64,000 nt of DNA, taken from positions 1 to 64,000 of the forward strand of contig JAFAZF010000058.1 of assembly GCA_019239915.1 (NCBI GenBank), given 5' to 3'. This DNA comes from Sphingomonadaceae bacterium (GTDB lineage Bacteria; Pseudomonadota; Alphaproteobacteria; Sphingomonadales; Sphingomonadaceae). The notes under the pieces are model-generated. The model was not told the origin of the DNA, searched no databases, and was given only the letters and a program-made list of their open reading frames with translations. A program made the position numbers and the translations under genes. Of the stretch, positions 33,469-42,292 are shown one piece after another; position 1 is the stretch's first letter, and every line of letters begins with the position of its first letter.

Positions 33469-34254
33469 TCAGGGACGCAGGATCCAACCGCCATCGACGT
33501 GCAGTACCTGCCCCGTCATCCAGCCGCCTGCCGGCGAAGCGAGCAAGATCAGCGCGCCGACCAGTTCGTCGGGCTGACCCTCGATCCGCATCACAACCAT
33601 CTGTTCCATCTTCTTCTTGAACGGTGATTCGGGCGGGGTCAGGCCGGCGCCGGCCTCGCTCATGGTGTTGCCCGGCGCGATCGCGTTCACCGTAATATTC
33701 TCGCGGCCAAGCTCGGTCGCGAGCGTGGTCGTAAGTCCGACCAGCGCGAGCTTCGTAATGCCATAAACGGATTGCGCCGGAAAGGCGCCGCCCGAAACCG
33801 CATTGACGATACGGCCATAGCTCCGCGCACGCATCAGCGGCAGCACGGCCTGCGCGCAGTTGAGCGCGCCGGTGAGATTCACCGCGAGCACCTTGTTCCA
33901 GTAGTCGATTGGCACCGTGGAGGCGGGATGATATTCCAGCTCAGCCATCATCGCTGCGTTGTTCACGAGGATGTCGACGCCGCCGAACGCGGCATCGGCC
34001 GCAGCGGCCATCGCCTTTGCCGAGGCGGGATCGGAGATATCGACGCGTGTGGAGCGCGCCCTATAGCCAGCTTCACGCAGCTCGATCGCAACGCGTTCCG
34101 CGCCGTCACCATCGAGGTCGGCGACGAGAATGCTGGCACCGGCATTGGCGAGACCGAACGCATAGGCGCGTCCGATGCTGTTGCCCCGCGCGCCGGCGCC
34201 GGTGACGATCGCGACCTTGCCTTCGAGGGCGAACTGATCGAGCGCAAATGCCAT
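33469..34254 (-). CDS. SDR family oxidoreductase
   Basis: A 261-residue SDR with an extended cofactor loop, TGAGARGNSIGRA (about 16-28), as in the multifunctional-enzyme (17beta-HSD4-like) or 3-hydroxyacyl-CoA dehydrogenase type. NNAAM occupies the NAG position and the catalytic motif is YGITK near residue 158; PG motif IAPGNT. ATG 34254 lies after GGTGGGGATAAGA; GTG 34266 is possible. It precedes tesB in one operon and is preceded by a palindrome at 34298-34317. Confidence 0.88.
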   Translation of the reverse strand: MAFALDQFALEGKVAIVTGAGARGNSIGRAYAFGLANAGASILVADLDGDGAERVAIELREAGYRARSTRVDISDPASAKAMAAAADAAFGGVDILVNNAAMMAELEYHPASTVPIDYWNKVLAVNLTGALNCAQAVLPLMRARSYGRIVNAVSGGAFPAQSVYGITKLALVGLTTTLATELGRENITVNAIAPGNTMSEAGAGLTPPESPFKKKMEQMVVMRIEGQPDELVGALILLASPAGGWMTGQVLHVDGGWILRP

Positions 34255-34297
34255 TCTTATCCCCACCTCATGTTTGCGTGAGCGCTAGCCGGCGATT

Positions 34298-34317
34298 AAG
34301 TAAATGGCCATATACTT
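34298..34317. promoter_or_regulatory. near-perfect 20-bp palindrome, operator candidate
   Basis: AAGTAAATGGCCATATACTT differs from its reverse complement at a single base pair (A/T at positions 6 and 15). It lies between two leftward SDR genes, 44 bp upstream of the start of the SDR-tesB unit. Confidence 0.55.
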
Positions 34318-34323
34318 TTACTG

Positions 34324-35154
34324 CTAAGCATATGAAAGTCCGCTGCCGACGCCGCTCCATGCCTCGATATCGCGCATGAGCTGCTTCGCTTTGGTCGCTG
34401 CCATGGCGATCGCGTCGTCGCCCAGTGCGACACGCAATGGTGGCGGATCGGCGTCGACCACCGTCATCATCGCGGCTGCGAACTTATCGGGATTTCCATG
34501 TTCCTTTCCGCCCATGGCGCTGATCAGGTCGCGCATCTTCACCGCGTCCGACTGCTCATAATCGTCGATTTCACCCGCGCGCTTTGGATGGTCGCGCACG
34601 AGCAGATTGGTGCGAAAGGCTCCGGGTTCGACGATCGTGACGTGGATGCCGAAGGCTTTCACCTCCTGTGCCAAAGCCTCAGACAGACCCTCGAGCGCAA
34701 ACTTGGTCGCGCTGTAGGGGCCGCACCAGGGCACGCCGAGGATACCGCCGCCCGAGCTGATGTTGACGATGTGACCGTGCCGCCGCGCACGCATTGCCGG
34801 TAACACGGCCTGGATGACGTGCAACGGAGCGATCAAGTTGGTTTCGAGCAACGCGCGGAGATCGTCCGGCTCTGCCTCTTCAATCCAGCCCTCAAAGCTA
34901 TTCGCGGCGTTGTTCACGAGGATGTCGATCGGCGCGGCCGCTTCGGCCGCCGCGATAGCGGCGAAGACGGCCGACCGATCGGTCACATCGACGATCCGTG
35001 CCGACGAGCGGCCTGGCGCTGCACCGGCGAAGCTTTCGGCGGCGGCGGCGTTGCGCAGCAGCCCGGTAACGCGATCGCCCCGCTCCAACGCCGCCTTGGC
35101 CATCGCCTTGCCAAGTCCGCTGCCGATGCCGGTGATGATCCAGTGTCTAGCCAT
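34324..35154 (-). CDS. SDR family oxidoreductase
   Basis: A 276-residue SDR with the cofactor motif TGIGSGLG at residues 8-15, NNAANS (about 84) and catalytic YSATK near residue 150, followed by VEPGAFRT. The pattern (short N terminus, F-R-T-N after PG, longer C-terminal helices) fits the subgroup annotated as oxidoreductase/retinol dehydrogenase-like. ATG 35154 is preceded by GGGAGAAGGACG. It is the first gene of a leftward run with the next SDR and tesB, although the palindrome between suggests a second promoter. Confidence 0.88.
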   Translation of the reverse strand: MARHWIITGIGSGLGKAMAKAALERGDRVTGLLRNAAAAESFAGAAPGRSSARIVDVTDRSAVFAAIAAAEAAAPIDILVNNAANSFEGWIEEAEPDDLRALLETNLIAPLHVIQAVLPAMRARRHGHIVNISSGGGILGVPWCGPYSATKFALEGLSEALAQEVKAFGIHVTIVEPGAFRTNLLVRDHPKRAGEIDDYEQSDAVKMRDLISAMGGKEHGNPDKFAAAMMTVVDADPPPLRVALGDDAIAMAATKAKQLMRDIEAWSGVGSGLSYA

Positions 35155-35474
35155 TCGTCCTTCTCCCCCCGTCAGGGCACCCAGGCGCGCCTCCAGCAGA
35201 CATCGCCGCCAACGCGATCATCGGATAGCGAACAGCACACCAAATCTTCCGCTACGATATGCCCCTTCGCCCCACCACACCGCCGCCGAAGCTTTCACGC
35301 CGGTCTGGCGATCATGCGGTGAAGAGCGCAGCAGCTTCCTCGGGCACCTGGCTGACGTAACCTGTCACCGGCGCGGCAGTGCGACCGTGTCAGGTTCGCT
35401 ATCACGCGCATCGTGGCGCAGAGGCTCCGTTGCGACATGATGTTGAAGAGACGACCGGGGCCGAGATCGACATG
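35155..35474. other. intergenic, nothing recognised
   Basis: About 320 bases upstream of the SDR and downstream of a CaiB gene (both leftward). It must contain the promoter of the SDR unit; I see no clear operator, RNA or small gene. Confidence 0.4.
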
Positions 35475-36674
35475 CTAGACGATCGTACCGGCAGCGCGCA
35501 GTTCGGGGATCCGGTCGCCCATGCCAATCTCCTTGAGGACGGCTTCGCTATGCTCACCATAGCCAGGGCCGCCCCTAAGCGCGCCGATCGGACGCTGGTC
35601 GAACTGGCAGGGCGATGCTCCCACCATATAGCTGGTGTCGGAGTCGATCCTCACCGGCGTGACGAACCCGTTTTCAAGCGCCTGCGGATCGGCAAGCACC
35701 TCCTCGCTATTCTGCATTGGTGCCCAAACGCCGTCGATATCCCTGAGGATAGCCTTCCACTGCTCGAAGGATTTCGAGCCGAACAGGGCATTGAGAATGT
35801 CGATCAACGCACGGGCGTTCTGGGCGCGTGCCGCATGATCGACGAAGCGTAGATCGTGGACGAGCTCGCCCAGGCCAATCTTGGTCGCGAAATCCGGCCA
35901 CCATCCATCGTTGAGCAGACAGACGGCGAGCCAGCGGTCATCCCTCGTTCTATACTGGTTGAGCAGCGGGTTGGGTGCAGCGATCTGCGGGGTCGCGAGC
36001 CCCCGCGGATGACCGATCGATGCGGCAATCATCGATTGCGACATGATGTAGATGCCGACGAGGTAGAGGGCGTTGTCGACTATTGCGCCCTTGCCGGTAC
36101 GCTCGCGTCGAAAGAGTGCGGCGGCAATCGCGCCCGCTAGCGTCGCGCCGCCCATCAGATCCCCGACGGATCCGGGCTGTGACGGCGGCTCGCCACCCGG
36201 AAACGTTTGTGCATAAGCGGAGCCGGAACGGCACCAGGACGAAGGGAAGTCGAAGCCGCCATCATCGGCCATCGCGCCGTTGAGGCCATAGCCGGTGCCG
36301 CGCGCATAGATCAGGCGCGGATTGCGCGTCATCAACTGCTCGGGCTCGATCCCAAGCTTGCGCCTCGCGCTCCGGCGCAAATTGGTGGTAAAGACGTCGG
36401 CACTGTCGATCAGCGTGTAGAGTGCCTCGCGTCCAGCCTCTTGGGTGAGATCCAGCGCGATCGAACGCTTGCCGCGGTTGCCCGCTTCGAAGAATGGATT
36501 GACGCGACCGCCGGTGCCCGGCAGCTTCAGATGGCGGCCGGGATCGCCTTGCCCTTGCACGCGCTCGACCTTGATGACGTCGGCGCCCCAATCGGCGAGC
36601 AGCATGCCGCCGGCGGGCACGAACGTGTGCTCCGCGACCTCGATCACGCGTACGCCTTCCATCACATCGTACAT
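35475..36674 (-). CDS. CaiB/BaiF family III CoA transferase
   Basis: A 399-residue enzyme moving CoA between an acyl-CoA donor and a free acid. Motifs: GVRVIEVAEHTFVPAGGMLL and ADWGADVIKVE at the N terminus, NRGKRSIALDLTQEAGREAL (about 74-93), and the catalytic aspartate in GGFDFPSSWCRSG (about 150). The V-A-E-H-T-F-V-P-A variant is shared with the gene at 42293-43528, making them close paralogues. ATG 36674 is preceded by CAGGAGAG; the frame extends to 36818 unsupported. It is divergent from the MFS transporter, with a 12-bp palindrome between. Confidence 0.9.
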   Translation of the reverse strand: MYDVMEGVRVIEVAEHTFVPAGGMLLADWGADVIKVERVQGQGDPGRHLKLPGTGGRVNPFFEAGNRGKRSIALDLTQEAGREALYTLIDSADVFTTNLRRSARRKLGIEPEQLMTRNPRLIYARGTGYGLNGAMADDGGFDFPSSWCRSGSAYAQTFPGGEPPSQPGSVGDLMGGATLAGAIAAALFRRERTGKGAIVDNALYLVGIYIMSQSMIAASIGHPRGLATPQIAAPNPLLNQYRTRDDRWLAVCLLNDGWWPDFATKIGLGELVHDLRFVDHAARAQNARALIDILNALFGSKSFEQWKAILRDIDGVWAPMQNSEEVLADPQALENGFVTPVRIDSDTSYMVGASPCQFDQRPIGALRGGPGYGEHSEAVLKEIGMGDRIPELRAAGTIV

Positions 36675-36775
36675 TTTCGCTCTCCTGACCTGGCGCATCC
36701 TGCGCGATGCCGGGAGCGCCCACCAATGCGAGAGTGGAAGCCGTTCCTTTGATGTCATCCTCGTTCGGAGGGTTC

Positions 36776-36787
36776 GCGATATATCGC
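36776..36787. promoter_or_regulatory. 12-bp perfect palindrome GCGATATATCGC
   Basis: It lies in the divergent region between the CaiB gene (start 36674) and the transporter (start about 36845). It could be an operator shared by both; no cognate regulator gene is adjacent. Confidence 0.4.
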
Positions 36788-36844
36788 AGACACTCCCCCG
36801 GATGCGATTGAGGGGCAATTAGTGCGAGTGGTCGCGCAACGCGC

Positions 36845-38368
36845 ATGAACGATCGGTTGCCACCCGCTGCGAAGCGCGGGATGCTCCTCAAGGATGCACC
36901 AGCGACCATGTTCTCGAGCCGACAGACGCAATCGACGCAAGTCGCGATGAGCAAGGCATCGGCATGGCGCATGCTCGGGGCGCTCTGGCTAGCCGAAATC
37001 ACCGCCGCTTACGGCGCCTCGATGATTTACGCCGCTAACAAGGCCCTCATCGCCCAATTCGGCAATCCGATCATGATCGGCTGGCTGGTGGCGATATTCC
37101 TGCTGGTCGGATCCGCCGCTGCGGCGGTCGGCTCCCGGCTCGGCGACCTTTATGGTCGCCGCCGCGTTCTGCTCGCCCTCCTTATCATGGCGGGCGTGGG
37201 TTTGGTCCTCGGAACGATCAGCTCTTCCTATCCGCTGCTGCTAGTCGCTCGTGGCCTACAGGGGCTGACCTTGGCGGTGCTGCCGCTGTGTCTCGGCATC
37301 CTGCGCGAGCGGCTACCGCCCGAACGCTTGCCGTTCGGAATCGGTGTCGTGATCTCCGGCGCGTCGGCCGGGTCGGTCGTTGCGCTCGTCGCGGGCGGGA
37401 TCCTTACCGACAGCTTCGGCTGGCGCGGCGTGTTCGGCGGCGGCGCGATCCTGGAGGGGCTGGCGTCCGCCGCGGTGGCGGCAGCTGTACCGGCAAGCGC
37501 TCCGCACCGAAACGCTGGCGCGGTAGATTATGTGAGCGCCGTGATGGCGATACCGGCAATCGCTGGTCTGCTGTTCGTTATCAGCAATGGGCGAACCTGG
37601 GGTTGGAGCGATCCGCTCCTCCTCGGGTTGCTGCTGAGCAGCCTCGCGTTGGATGCGATATGGATCATCCGCAGCCTGCGCCTACGAGATCCCCTGATCG
37701 ATTTTCGCCTCTTCGCACGACGCGATGTTCTCGTGATGAACGTGACCTACATGCTGATCGCGCTCGGCTCCTTCCAGATCACCTTGATCTTCTCGGTACT
37801 GCTGCAGGCGCCAGCATGGACAGGCGTCGGTCTCGGCGTTGCCGCGACCACGGCCGGTCTCGCGATAATGCCATCGACCCTCCTGGCGCTGCTGATCGCC
37901 CCCTTCACCGGCTTGCTCGTCGGACGCTATGGCGGACGCGCCGTCACCATCGGAGGCGGCATTATCACGATTACGGGCTGGATCTGCGGAATAGCCTGGC
38001 ACGACAGCGTGCTCAGCGTCGCGCTCGGCATGTGCGTGATGGCAGCCGGCGGCGTCATCCTCTACGCCGCCGGGCCTGCGGTGCTGATGAACGCCGTACC
38101 GCCCGAGCGCACCAGCGAAGCGACCGGCATGATGGTCGTGCTGCGCAACATAGCAATGGCCGCCGGCGCGCAGATCGTCGCGGTCCTGCTCGCGACCGAG
38201 ACCGTCAGCGATCCTGCGAAAGGCAGGGGTAGCTTCCCAAGCGGTCACGCCTTCGTGCTGGCGATGGCGGTGGTGACGTTGATATCGCTTGCCGCCACTT
38301 TGACCGCGACTGCGCTCCGACGCTCGCACCGTGATCCACCGGCATCGTCCTTAGCCGTCACCGTCTGA
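36845..38368 (+). CDS. MFS transporter (DHA2-like)
   Basis: A polytopic inner-membrane transporter of up to 507 residues, the only transporter in the window. Motif A of the major facilitator superfamily is present as SRLGDLYGRRRVLL after the second hydrophobic segment, and many 18-22-residue hydrophobic stretches follow (for example around MIGWLVAIFLLVG, AIMPSTLLALLIAP), enough for 12-14 helices. It could import the growth substrate or export an intermediate. The start is uncertain: ATGs at 36845, 36881, 36908 and 36947 all lack a strong Shine-Dalgarno, and the first membrane helix begins only after residue 40, so a later start is likely. Its 3' end overlaps the convergent CoA-transferase gene by 11 bp. 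Confidence 0.85.
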   Translation: MNDRLPPAAKRGMLLKDAPATMFSSRQTQSTQVAMSKASAWRMLGALWLAEITAAYGASMIYAANKALIAQFGNPIMIGWLVAIFLLVGSAAAAVGSRLGDLYGRRRVLLALLIMAGVGLVLGTISSSYPLLLVARGLQGLTLAVLPLCLGILRERLPPERLPFGIGVVISGASAGSVVALVAGGILTDSFGWRGVFGGGAILEGLASAAVAAAVPASAPHRNAGAVDYVSAVMAIPAIAGLLFVISNGRTWGWSDPLLLGLLLSSLALDAIWIIRSLRLRDPLIDFRLFARRDVLVMNVTYMLIALGSFQITLIFSVLLQAPAWTGVGLGVAATTAGLAIMPSTLLALLIAPFTGLLVGRYGGRAVTIGGGIITITGWICGIAWHDSVLSVALGMCVMAAGGVILYAAGPAVLMNAVPPERTSEATGMMVVLRNIAMAAGAQIVAVLLATETVSDPAKGRGSFPSGHAFVLAMAVVTLISLAATLTATALRRSHRDPPASSLAVTV

Positions 38369-39356
38369 CGGCATCGGCGGCGACTCGAGCAAGCGCAGCA
38401 TCGACGAGCACGCCGCCGCCGGCCGACCAAGCGCGCATCGCTGCAGCAGCGGCGGCCAGCCCCGTCAACGGATCGGCCAGAGCGTCCCCTGCGAAACGCG
38501 GCGCGCCCGCTCGGGTCCAGCGCAGCAATCCGCCCGCAGCGGCCGCATCGTCGCCGAACGCGACGCGGTCCGCGCCGTCACCCTCCCAACCGTGCCCCGA
38601 GATCGCCACCCATGTCAGTCCCGGATTGCCTCCAGCAACGACCTCCGGGTTCAAACCCCATGCCGCGAAAGCTCGGGAGCGGGCGCTCGTGATAACGATG
38701 TGCGCTTCGGCTAGGATGCCGGCCATCGCGGCCAAACCTGAGCGACTGCCCAAGTCTATCGTAGCGTGGCGCTTCCGCCGATTGAGCCGGCGATACAAAT
38801 TTGGCGTGGCGGTCCGCGTCGGATCCGGCCGACGCGAATCCTCATAGCGAGTCACATCTGCTCCCATGTCGGCAAGCACGGCGCCGCAAAGCGGGCCTGC
38901 CCACATCGCGCTCAGATCGACGACACGCGGTACCCCGTCACGAAGCCGAGGAACGCCGAGCGGACGAGCGGCTACCGCCGGACCTCCAGGCGCCACCTCG
39001 CCGACGCGCGCGACCGGCAGCCCGAGCAGTCGCGCTTGATCGACAAGTTCCATCGCCGGACGAGACGCTACTTCGGCGACGACCCCGCGCCACAGATCCC
39101 CGCGAACGGCATGCCCCAACCAAGCCGGCACCAGATCGAGATCGTCAGCGCGGGGGAGGTTGACCGCGAGCCAGCCGTCCATTGCCGCGATCAAGCGGCA
39201 GCTACGGTTCGGCGACCAGAGGCCAGCGCGTCGGAGAGGCAGATCGGCGGATCGATCCAGCACTGCGCACGCATCGACGCGTACTTCGCGGCCGATCGCT
39301 CGGCTGGTCCGGGCGACTTCCGCTGCCCAATAGGCAGCGGCACCAGCGGCGCTCAT
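38358..39356 (-). CDS. CoA-transferase family III protein, permuted domain order
   Basis: A 332-residue protein built from CaiB/BaiF elements in swapped order. The first about 140 residues resemble the distal part of the family (CRLIAAMDGWLAVNLPRADD, ASRPAMELVDQARLLGLPVA), and from about 150 on the sequence matches the usual N terminus (RVVDLSAMWAGPLCGAVLAD, MGADVTRYE), NRRKRHATIDLGSRSG and D-P-L-T-G-L. The canonical G-Y-D catalytic segment is not evident. Similar permuted proteins occur in actinobacteria (recollection). Its ATG overlaps the upstream crotonase stop (ATGA), so it is translated with crotonase and ligase. Confidence 0.78.
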   Translation of the reverse strand: MSAAGAAAYWAAEVARTSRAIGREVRVDACAVLDRSADLPLRRAGLWSPNRSCRLIAAMDGWLAVNLPRADDLDLVPAWLGHAVRGDLWRGVVAEVASRPAMELVDQARLLGLPVARVGEVAPGGPAVAARPLGVPRLRDGVPRVVDLSAMWAGPLCGAVLADMGADVTRYEDSRRPDPTRTATPNLYRRLNRRKRHATIDLGSRSGLAAMAGILAEAHIVITSARSRAFAAWGLNPEVVAGGNPGLTWVAISGHGWEGDGADRVAFGDDAAAAGGLLRWTRAGAPRFAGDALADPLTGLAAAAAAMRAWSAGGGVLVDAALARVAADAVRR

Positions 39357-40369
39357 CGGTGCACGTCATCGACAAGTCCCCAAGCGACCGCCGTGGGGAG
39401 ATCGATCGCTGCGCCGCTCAGCGCCATCCAGCAGGCGCGTTGCCGCCCGATCCGGCGGGGGATCGTCGCCGTTCCGCCAGCGCCGGGAATGACGCCCATC
39501 ATCACTTCCGGCAGTCGGAAGCTGGTGCGTGGCCGCGCGATCAGCCGCCCGGCGGCGGCCGGTATCTCGATCCCGGCGCCAATGCAGGGACCATGTAGAT
39601 GCGCGGTCGCGCGATCACGAACGGCGTAGAGCAGCCTCGCCGGCGATCGCAGCATGCGGATCGCATGCGCCGCGGCGGCATCGTCGGCGCGACCGAATTC
39701 GGCCAAATCGCCGCCGACGCTAAACACCGCTCCCTCCCCGCGCAGTACGATCGGAGCTTGATCCGGATCGAGCGCGGCAAACTCCAGTGCCCCACAAAGC
39801 GCGTCCCGCATCGCGGCGTCGATCGCATTGCGGCCGCGCGGACGATTGAGCACGATTTCGACCGTTTCTCCGGCACGATCGAGGCGCACCCGCGGGCCGT
39901 GATCGCGTCGCACGGGCTTCGGTGTCCGCGCGCCCAGCCAGCGCCGGAATCCGTGGCTCGCCATCAACGCGGAATAGGCGAGCGATTCGACCATCAGCGC
40001 ACTGTCGACGTCGAGCGCCAGCGTAATCCGTAGCACCTGCGCGAGAACCGCAGCCGCCAGCGGCTGACCGGCCATCGCTTTGCGAAGATCATCCAACGCC
40101 CCGTCCATGTGCGTGACCGCAACCCACGGTGCCGGGGCGTCCTCTGCGGCGCTGAGCAGGATGTCGAAGCCATCGAGATCGCCGACCGGCAGCGGCCCGG
40201 ACCGGTGCGTACCGATCCTGACGATACCGGGAAGTGCCCCTTCATTCGTCGGCGCTTCGCGGGCATCGCATATTGTCAGTCCGGTCGCGCCGACATCGCG
40301 CAGCAAATCGATCAGATTGTCCACTCGCCTACTTACCGATATTCCGTACCGATCAGAATGCGCGGTCAA
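39353..40369 (-). CDS. enoyl-CoA hydratase/isomerase family protein with N-terminal extension
   Basis: A 338-residue protein whose crotonase domain occupies about residues 160-335: LRGEGAVFSVGGDLAEF (oxyanion segment), CIGAGIEIPAAAG with the first catalytic Glu, and RLPEVMMGVIPGAGGT with the second Glu. Both hydratase glutamates are present. The first about 150 residues form an extension with crotonase-like traces (DGFDILLSAAEDAPAPWVAV, ALMVESLAYSAL), perhaps a degenerate second crotonase domain. Start TTG 40369 overlaps the ligase stop and has GAGG upstream; GTG 40324 is an alternative. Middle gene of a ligase-hydratase-CoA transferase operon. Confidence 0.82.
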   Translation of the reverse strand: MTAHSDRYGISVSRRVDNLIDLLRDVGATGLTICDAREAPTNEGALPGIVRIGTHRSGPLPVGDLDGFDILLSAAEDAPAPWVAVTHMDGALDDLRKAMAGQPLAAAVLAQVLRITLALDVDSALMVESLAYSALMASHGFRRWLGARTPKPVRRDHGPRVRLDRAGETVEIVLNRPRGRNAIDAAMRDALCGALEFAALDPDQAPIVLRGEGAVFSVGGDLAEFGRADDAAAAHAIRMLRSPARLLYAVRDRATAHLHGPCIGAGIEIPAAAGRLIARPRTSFRLPEVMMGVIPGAGGTATIPRRIGRQRACWMALSGAAIDLPTAVAWGLVDDVHR

Positions 40370-41877
40370 GCAGCCTCAGCAGCCTGTCGGAGGGCGATCA
40401 GATCCGCCTTGAGCGCGCGCCGCAGCAACTTGCCCATATCATTATAGGGAAGCTCCGCACGGAAGTCCCAGGTCTCTGGCGTCTTGGTCGAACGCAGCCG
40501 CGCCTTCACCCATGCCGCCAATTCATCCACCGAGGGCGCGATCCCGTGCGGCACGATCACGCAAGCGACATGTTCGCCCCATTGGTCGTCGGGCAAGCCG
40601 AAGACCGCAAGATCAGCGACCGCCGGGTGCGTGCGCAGCACATCCTCGATCTCACCCGGAGAAATGTTTTCGCCGCCACGGACGATCACGTCGTCAAGCC
40701 GGCCCTCGACGTAGAGAAAGCCGTCCTCGTCCAGCCAGCCGGCGTCGTTGGTCGCGAACCAGCCATCATCCTGAATGACTTTCTTGTGTAGGTATTCGCC
40801 GGCGACCTGCTCGCCACGCACATAAACCTCGCCGCTCTCACCAGCGGGAAGACTGTTGCCCTCGGCATCGCGGATTTCGAGTTCGAGTGTCGGCAGCGGA
40901 CGGCCAACCGACCCGAGGCGGCGTCGAACCTTAGGATCATCCGACGCCATGGCCTGGCGATGGTCTTCGGGGCCGAGCACCGCGATCGTCGAACTTGTTT
41001 CTGTGAGACCGTAAGCGTTGACGAACTCGACGTGCGGCAGCAGCGCCATGGCGCGCTCGATCACCGGCTGCGGCATGCGACCGCCGCCATAGGATAGCGC
41101 TTTCAAATGCGGCAGCTTGATGCCGCGTCCATCGAGCACGTCGAGGATGCGGCCGAGCATCGTCGGCACCACCATCGCATGGCTGATCGCTTCCTGCGCC
41201 GCGAGATCCACCCACGCCTCGGGTGTGAAGGCAGGCAGATAGACGATGCGCCGTCCGCCGTAGACTCCCGTGAGGATCGCGGAAATACCAGCAATATGGT
41301 AAGGTGGAACCGATACGAGAGCGGCCTCGTCTTCATCGGCAGTCATGAATTCGACAGTGGAGATGACGTAGCTGGCGAGATGGCGGTGCCGCAGCACGGC
41401 AGCCTTGGGCTCACCGGTTGTGCCGCTCGTGAAGAGCAGCACTGCGATGTCAGGATCACACGTCGGCAGTTCCGCCGTCTGCCCGCCCGGGCCGGCGCAA
41501 ACCGCCTCGAGCGCGCTTCTCGCCACGATCCGCACGCCCTCGATGTCGGCGACACGAGAGAGCATGTCGTCGTCCACGATCGCAACCGAGGGCGCAGTGC
41601 GCACCACCAGCCTGCGGAGGTCCGCCTCGGCAAGGCGATAGTTGATCGGCGCGAACGGCTTGCCGATCAGCGCGCTGGCAAACATTGCAATCGGCAGTGC
41701 TTCACCGTTGAGCCCGAGGAAAACCACCGTATCGCCACCCTGCCCGGCAAGGAAGCCTGCTGCGGCGCGCACGCTCGCAGCCAATTTGCCCAGCACGAGC
41801 GGGTGACTGCGCGGCCCGATCGCAGCGCGATCGGGAAAGGCGTCTGCCGCCATGTCGAGGAGAAGCGACGTCTGCAT
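40366..41877 (-). CDS. acyl-CoA ligase (AMP-forming)
   Basis: A 503-residue ANL ligase. Motifs: FTSGTTGEPKAAVLRH (P-loop, about 152-167), YGLTETSSTI (about 294), WFATNDAGWLDEDGFLYVEG (about 373-392; Asn replaces Gly in the usual T-G-D), RLDDVIVRGGENISPGEIE (about 393-411) and NDMGKLLRRALK (catalytic Lys, about 484). It heads an operon in which each stop overlaps the next start: ligase, crotonase, permuted CoA transferase. This unit would activate an acid and hydrate its enoyl-CoA. Confidence 0.9.
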   Translation of the reverse strand: MQTSLLLDMAADAFPDRAAIGPRSHPLVLGKLAASVRAAAGFLAGQGGDTVVFLGLNGEALPIAMFASALIGKPFAPINYRLAEADLRRLVVRTAPSVAIVDDDMLSRVADIEGVRIVARSALEAVCAGPGGQTAELPTCDPDIAVLLFTSGTTGEPKAAVLRHRHLASYVISTVEFMTADEDEAALVSVPPYHIAGISAILTGVYGGRRIVYLPAFTPEAWVDLAAQEAISHAMVVPTMLGRILDVLDGRGIKLPHLKALSYGGGRMPQPVIERAMALLPHVEFVNAYGLTETSSTIAVLGPEDHRQAMASDDPKVRRRLGSVGRPLPTLELEIRDAEGNSLPAGESGEVYVRGEQVAGEYLHKKVIQDDGWFATNDAGWLDEDGFLYVEGRLDDVIVRGGENISPGEIEDVLRTHPAVADLAVFGLPDDQWGEHVACVIVPHGIAPSVDELAAWVKARLRSTKTPETWDFRAELPYNDMGKLLRRALKADLIALRQAAEAA

Positions 41878-41908
41878 CTTTTAGCTCGCTCGGGTACGCT
41901 GGATAGCC

Positions 41909-42217
41909 TCAGTCGGATGACGGCAGCGCCTTGGCTTCCTTTGGCGCCAACTTGCGGCCATCCAACGTGAGCGAGCCGAGCCCCGGCTTACTCGCGAGCA
42001 GTTCCAGACCGCTGGCTTCGTCGAAGTAGCGCTTGCCCATGTGGATGCCATCCGCCAACTCCTCGGCGATCGTCAACCCTTCCGGCGCGGCGGTGCCAGC
42101 GGATAGCAGCGCATGGCCCCCGCATTTCAGCTCACCCGCTTGCTTGGGCGGCCGCACGACCACGAATTCGGCACCGCACACCGCACTCTTCCAACGCGAA
42201 CCAGGCTTCAGTTCCAT
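41909..42217 (-). CDS. conserved hypothetical protein
   Basis: A 102-residue acidic soluble protein starting MELKPGSRWKSAVCGAEFVV, with two cysteines (C-G-A-E and K-C-G-G-H) that could bind a metal, and an ordered C-terminal part (KRYFDEASGLELLASKPG, LTLDGRKLAPKEAKALPSSD). I recall similar small proteins beside acyl-CoA ligases, but no function. Start ATG 42217 has GGAGAGGGAAG upstream. The CoA ligase starts 32 nt downstream, so it is probably cotranscribed with that operon. Confidence 0.7.
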   Translation of the reverse strand: MELKPGSRWKSAVCGAEFVVVRPPKQAGELKCGGHALLSAGTAAPEGLTIAEELADGIHMGKRYFDEASGLELLASKPGLGSLTLDGRKLAPKEAKALPSSD

Positions 42218-42292
42218 CGAGACTTCCCTCTCCTTCAAGCCCGGTCATGACACGGAATGCCGACATAGGCTAGATAGTTATACAGGAGGTCG

